Assembly (NCBI GenBank): GCA_034440615.1
Contig: JAOTOM010004114.1
Coordinates: 1 to 64,000, forward strand
Source: Ashinkailepas kermadecensis
Taxonomy: Eukaryota > Arthropoda > Thecostraca > Neolepadidae
DNA: 64,000 bases
Reading direction: 5' to 3'
In this document: piece after piece, positions 59,503 through 64,000 of the stretch
How positions within the stretch are numbered: the stretch's first letter is position 1
Layout of the letters: each line of letters begins with the position of its first letter
The notes under the pieces: model-generated
What the model saw: the letters and a program-made list of their open reading frames with translations, nothing else
What the model was told of the DNA's origin: nothing
Databases searched by the model: none
Position numbers and translations under genes: made by a program

Positions 59503-59935
59503 GTGATGGCGTCCACCAGACGGCAGGTACAAGGGTGACGGCATCCCCAGACGGCGGGTACATGGGTGACAGCGCCCCCCAGACGGCGGGTACAGGGTTG
59601 ACAGCATCCCCCAGACGGCAGGTACAGGAGTGACGGCATCCCCCAGACGGCAGGTACAGGAGTGACGGCATTCCAAGACGGCGGGTACAGGGATGACGGC
59701 ATCCCCAGACAGTGGGTACAGGGGTGACGGCATCCCCAGACGGTGGGTACAGGGGTGACGGCATCCCCAGACGGCGGGTACAGGGGTGACGGCATCCCAG
59801 ACGGCGAGTACAGGGGTGACGGCATCCTCCAGACGGCGGGTGCATGGGTGACGGCATTCCAAGACGGCGGGTACAGGGATGACGGCATCCCCAGACAGTG
59901 GGTACAGGGGTGATGGCTCTGCCCTCTCACTTCTC
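59503..59935. repeat. About 31-bp minisatellite
   Basis: GGTGACGGCATCCCCAGACG plus GCGGGTACAGG repeats about 14 times with 1-2 bp length variants. Confidence 0.96.
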
Positions 59936-60960
59936 CCTCTCCCACAGACAAAGCAGTTGCGGATGAGATGTCGGCATAGCCACCCGAGATAGCGGCGGGC
60001 ACAGGGGTGAGGGCATAACCCACTAAAACATGAGAGTGCACGAGAAGGGTGGGACGAAAATACTCCCACCGCATGATGGATATCGGGCGAAAATACTCCC
60101 ACCGCATGGTGGATATTGGGCGTAGTGCGAATATCCGACCAGTGTATTGGCGAATACATGGAGGAAGAGAGGATCGATTGCTGGGCGGGAGTCCTCACAC
60201 AATGCGTTCCGTGCCCAGCACCACCGCCCGGCCAGTGTTCTGAGAACAGAGCAACCCGCAAACACTCCGTCACGTGCACGGATACCTGGTCGTCTTCTGT
60301 CGGACATCCAACATCCAACACAGACACCCTGCAATCATACAGCCAACGCTAGTAATCGAGCCTCTGCATCTGGCACATCACGGGTTGGAATTTGAACCAC
60401 GATATAATCCTGTATACAATGCACACCGTCCCATAGGGAAAATTTGTTGCATATCATATCATGTCTGCATATACCATCATCCAACTGTCATCCAACTGGC
60501 CCAGTCTTGGAAAATGACTGCATATCAACTGCATACCGAGAAGCAGACGCATACACCTAGGCGCACACTGCTGTGTATACATGAGGCGCCCGATATCAAG
60601 TGACGTTTCATTACAAATGTGTTGCTCACACATTTATCACAAATCTCATATCCAACATCGAAAAAAAAACGTCCTTCGTACTGATAACTAATGGGCCTAT
60701 ACCGCCTATGTAGCAGAGGAATGACGGCAGAACCGTAGGGTAGGGGGTAAATATCTGAAATACAATCTTTTAATGCAGCAACCCTATACGCAAAGCTACA
60801 TTTTCAAGACATTAGGGGTGCTTATCCAGGCGTGTTCCCACCTTCAATGTCGAAGCCCATATCGGCATGCACTAATGATGTGACAGGAATTTAGCGCATT
60901 TTTTTTCAGTCATACGCTCTGATGCCTCACAGCCAACTTGCGTAGCCCCAACGGAGGAAC
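59936..60960. other. No recognisable gene; small direct repeat
   Basis: ACTCCCACCGCATG-TGGATAT occurs twice 33 bp apart near 60062 and 60095. The remainder is unrecognised. Confidence 0.45.
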
Positions 60961-60964
60961 ATTG

Positions 60965-61620
60965 TTCCCGGAGCCTCATGTCCCACACGGTGCCACTGTC
61001 TCTGTCTCTGTCCCTCTCTCTGGAGCCTGGTGTCTGGTGTCCCAAGCAGAACCCTGCGCTCGCGCTATGATGTTCTACACAGTGCAATTGTATCTTCTTG
61101 AGGTTGTGTCCGACATAGAGCCACCGTCTTTTCCTGAGGTTGGAGTCCCACATAGAGTCACTGTCTTCCTCAGGCTGGTGTCCCACATAGAGCCACTGTC
61201 TCTTCCCGAGGTTGATGTCCCACATAGAGCCACTGTCTCCTCCTGATGATGGTGTTCCACATAGAACCACTGTCTTTTCCCAAGGCCCAATGTCCCACAT
61301 AGCGCCACTGTCCCTTCCTGGGGTTAAATGTCCCACATAGAGCCACTGTCTCTTCCCGAGGTTGGTGTCCCACATAGAGCCACTGTCTCTCCCTGAGGTT
61401 GGTGTGCAACAGACAGCCACTGTCTCTTCCTGAGGTTGGTGTCCGACAGACAGCCACTGTCTCTCCCTGAAGTTGGTGTCCGACAGACAGCCACTGTCCC
61501 TTCCTGAGGTTGGTGTCCTACATGGAGCCACTGTCTCTTCCTAAGGTTGGTGTCCGACAGACAGCCACTGTCTCTTCCTGAGGTTGATGCCCGACAGACA
61601 GCCACTGCCCATCACTGGAG
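60965..61620. repeat. About 37-bp minisatellite
   Basis: CTGAGGTTGGTGTCCGACAG plus ACAGCCACTGTCTCTTC repeats about 16 times. A second block type reads CCCACATAGAGCCACTGTC. Divergence increases toward the left end. Confidence 0.95.
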
Positions 61621-61689
61621 ACGATCCAATCACGACTATCCGACCACTAGGACGGAGAGGAAAAACAGCGTCCCACACGACGTCAGCAG

Positions 61690-63255
61690 CGCAGGCAGGC
61701 TGACAGCTGAGTACCGCACATGACACGGCACGCCACACCAGCGCAACTGCGCTCTGTAGTCTGCCACTGCGGGGTGAGCAGAGCAGGCCGACCGACAGCT
61801 GAGTACCGCACATGACACGGCACGCCACACCAGCGCAACTGCGCTCTGTAGTCTGCCACTGCGGGGTGAGCAGAGCAGGCCGACCGACAGCTGAGTACCG
61901 CACATGACACGGCACGCCACACCAGCGCAACTGCGCTCTGTAGTCTGCCACTGCGGGGTGAGCAGAGCAGGCCGACCGACAGCTGAGTACCGCACAGCAT
62001 GACACGGCACGCCACACCAGCGCAACTGCGCTCTGTAGTCTGCCACTGCGGGGTGAGCAGAGCAGGCCGACCGACAGCTGAGTACCGCACAACATGACAC
62101 GGCACGCCACACCAGCGCAACTGCGCTCTGTAGTCTGCCACTGCGGGGTGAGCAGAGCAGGCCGACCGACAGCTGAGTACCGCACAACATGACACGGCAC
62201 GCCACACCAGCGCAACTGCGCTCTGTGGTCTGCCACTGCGGGGTGAGCAGAGCAGGCCGACCGACAGCTGAGTACCGCACATGACACGGCACGCCACACC
62301 AGCGCAACTGCGCTCTGTAGTCTGCCACTGCGGGGTGAGCAGAGCAGGCCGACAGACAGCTGAGTACCGCACAACATGACACGGCACGCCACACCAGCGC
62401 AACTGCGCTCTGTAGTCTGCCACTGCGGGGTGAGCAGAGCAGGCCGACCGACAGCTGAGTACCGCACAACATGACACGGCACGCCACACCAGCGCAACTG
62501 CGCTCTGTAGTCTGCCACTGCGGGGTGAGCAGAGCAGGCCGACCGACAGCTGAGTACCGCACATGACACGGCACGCCACACCAGCGCAACTGCGCTCTGT
62601 AGTCTGCCACTGCGGGGTGAGCAGAGCAGGCCGACCGACAGCTGAGTACCGCACAACATGACACGACACGCCACACCAACGCAACTGCGCTCTGTAGTCT
62701 GCCACTGCGGGGTGAGCAGAGCAGGCCGACCGACAGCTGAGTACCGCACAACATGACACGACACGCCACACCAGCGCAACTGCGCTCTGTAGTCTGCCAC
62801 TGCGGGGTGAGCAGAGCAGGCCGACCGACAGCTGAGTACCGCACAACATGACACGGCACGCCACACCAGCGCAACTGCGCTCTGTAGTCTGCCACTGCGG
62901 GGTGAGCAGAGCAGGCCGACCGACAGCTGAGTACCGCACAACATGACACGGCACGCCACACCAGCGCAACTGCGCTCTGTAGTCTGCCACTGCGGGGTGA
63001 GCAGAGCAGGCCGACCGACAGCTGAGTACCGCACATGACACGGCACGCCACACCAGCGCAACTGCGCTCTGTAGTCTGCCACTGCGGGGTGAGCAGAGCA
63101 GGCCGACCGACAGCTGAGTACCGCACATGACACGGCACGCCACACCAGCGCAACTGCGCTCTGTAGTCTGCCACTGCGGGGTGAGCAGAGCAGGCCGACC
63201 GACAGCTGAGTACCGCACAGCATGACACGGCACGCCACACCAGCGCAACTGCGCT
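61690..63255. repeat. 92/95-bp satellite-like array, about 17 copies
   Basis: The unit contains CCGACCGACAGCTGAGTACC, ATGACACGGCACGCCACACC, GCGCAACTGCGCTCTGTAG and CTGCCACTGCGGGGTGAGC. Units are 92 bp (CACATGAC) or 95 bp (CACAACATGAC or CACAGCATGAC) and otherwise nearly identical, pointing to recent homogenisation. The minus strand has no stop in any frame of the unit, so three overlapping frames of more than 530 codons appear; none is a protein I believe in. Confidence 0.98.
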
Positions 63256-64000
63256 CTTTGGCGCTGCAACTGCGCGATAGGGCGCATTTGTCATGGCCTC
63301 AGATATCCACGGCGACCATGGCTTCCATCACCCACCAGGAACTCAGCTAAGCTGAGTTCCTGACACGATGGAACGACAGACACGATGGAATATCGGCGAA
63401 ATCGCCCAGAATACCAAACCAGTGGAGACGCGATTCGATGTGCAGTTTGTCCAGTAAATAAGCCAGTGGCGTGTTAAATTAATGAGAGGATCGACGCGCT
63501 CCACGCCGTCGCAAGCCAACATTATTTGCCGTCGAAGCGACGTGGTTACCTGGCAGCCGCCGCCGATAATGGAGACAGAGTGGCCAGAACGCGGCTCTCG
63601 AGGCGCCGCCCAAATGGGCCGTCGCTCAGTTTTATCGGCCATACATTTGCCAACGGCAACCGGCGCGACAAATTTGCGTGAATTGTGTCAGTCAGCCTAG
63701 CGGACCACAATGGCTCTACCCAAGAAGCTGAACAGGCACGCGGCGCTCCTCGGTATGATAGTGCAGAGTGTTCACCGGTCGGCCTGAGTTTGCTCCGGGC
63801 TCCGCTGCTGCCGAGGTCAAGCCATCAGCCAATTTGTCAACCGCCGGACCCGCTCCCCGTAGGCCGACAAATTGTTACGGAGCCACCACAGGTCAAACAG
63901 GACACAAGCCGACACACATCACCACGCTCCAGCACATGGAACATAGAACCCAGCAGAGGACGTCAGAGGATGTCAAATGACGCCAGAGGACGTCAGAGGA
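63256..64000. other. No recognisable gene
   Basis: GC-rich sequence after the array. The final 50 bp repeat GACGTCAGAGGA, the start of another small array that runs off the window. Confidence 0.5.

Noticed and set aside
61541..63238. Minus-strand frames of more than 530 codons in three phases
   Set aside because: They come from a stop-free 92/95-bp tandem unit. All three frames of the strand are open and the peptides are repeats of one another.

Overview
The window is eukaryotic and most likely arthropod, plausibly a crustacean. Three things point there. The one clear host gene is an X11/Mint (APBA) adaptor whose exons read most like arthropod X11-like proteins. Its exons are separated by kilobase-scale introns with GT-AG borders. 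There is also degenerate CCTAA/TTAGG-type telomere-like sequence. No bacterial or viral gene set is present. Species cannot be fixed from the sequence.

The host gene runs on the minus strand from about 45.85 kb to 19.70 kb. Its exons encode the PTB domain (45707-45849, 25004-25090, 21733-21888, 21196-21378), the tandem PDZ domains (20421-20894) and the C-terminal tail ending PVYI (19699-19770). All the exon joins keep frame. A second PTB-start exon preceded by a Pro/Gln-rich region lies at 39241-39993 and ends in the same phase, so the locus may make two kinds of PTB protein. A weaker upstream exon candidate lies at 52766-52858. The Mint N-terminus is not recognised here.

The rest is introns and intergenic DNA built from repeats. 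Mobile DNA includes a hAT element with 14-bp inverted ends and an intact 8-bp target duplication (16439-18731); a second hAT-like element with 15-bp inverted ends and an uninterrupted transposase C-terminus (42287-43688); a Ty3/gypsy fragment caught between two LTRs pointing in opposite directions (13183-14753); a LINE 3' fragment; two copies of a tRNA-derived SINE; a MITE; and two other dispersed families. Eight copies of a very short (about 45-bp body) hairpin-forming element occur, and five carry direct repeats of 12-16 bp that look like retroposition target duplications.

More than twenty minisatellites fill the introns and flanks. Two of them are made of repeated copies of a Mint 5' splice site placed just downstream of the real one. 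The most notable results are the short structured retroposon, the splice-donor minisatellites, the alternative PTB exon and the head-to-head LTR composite.
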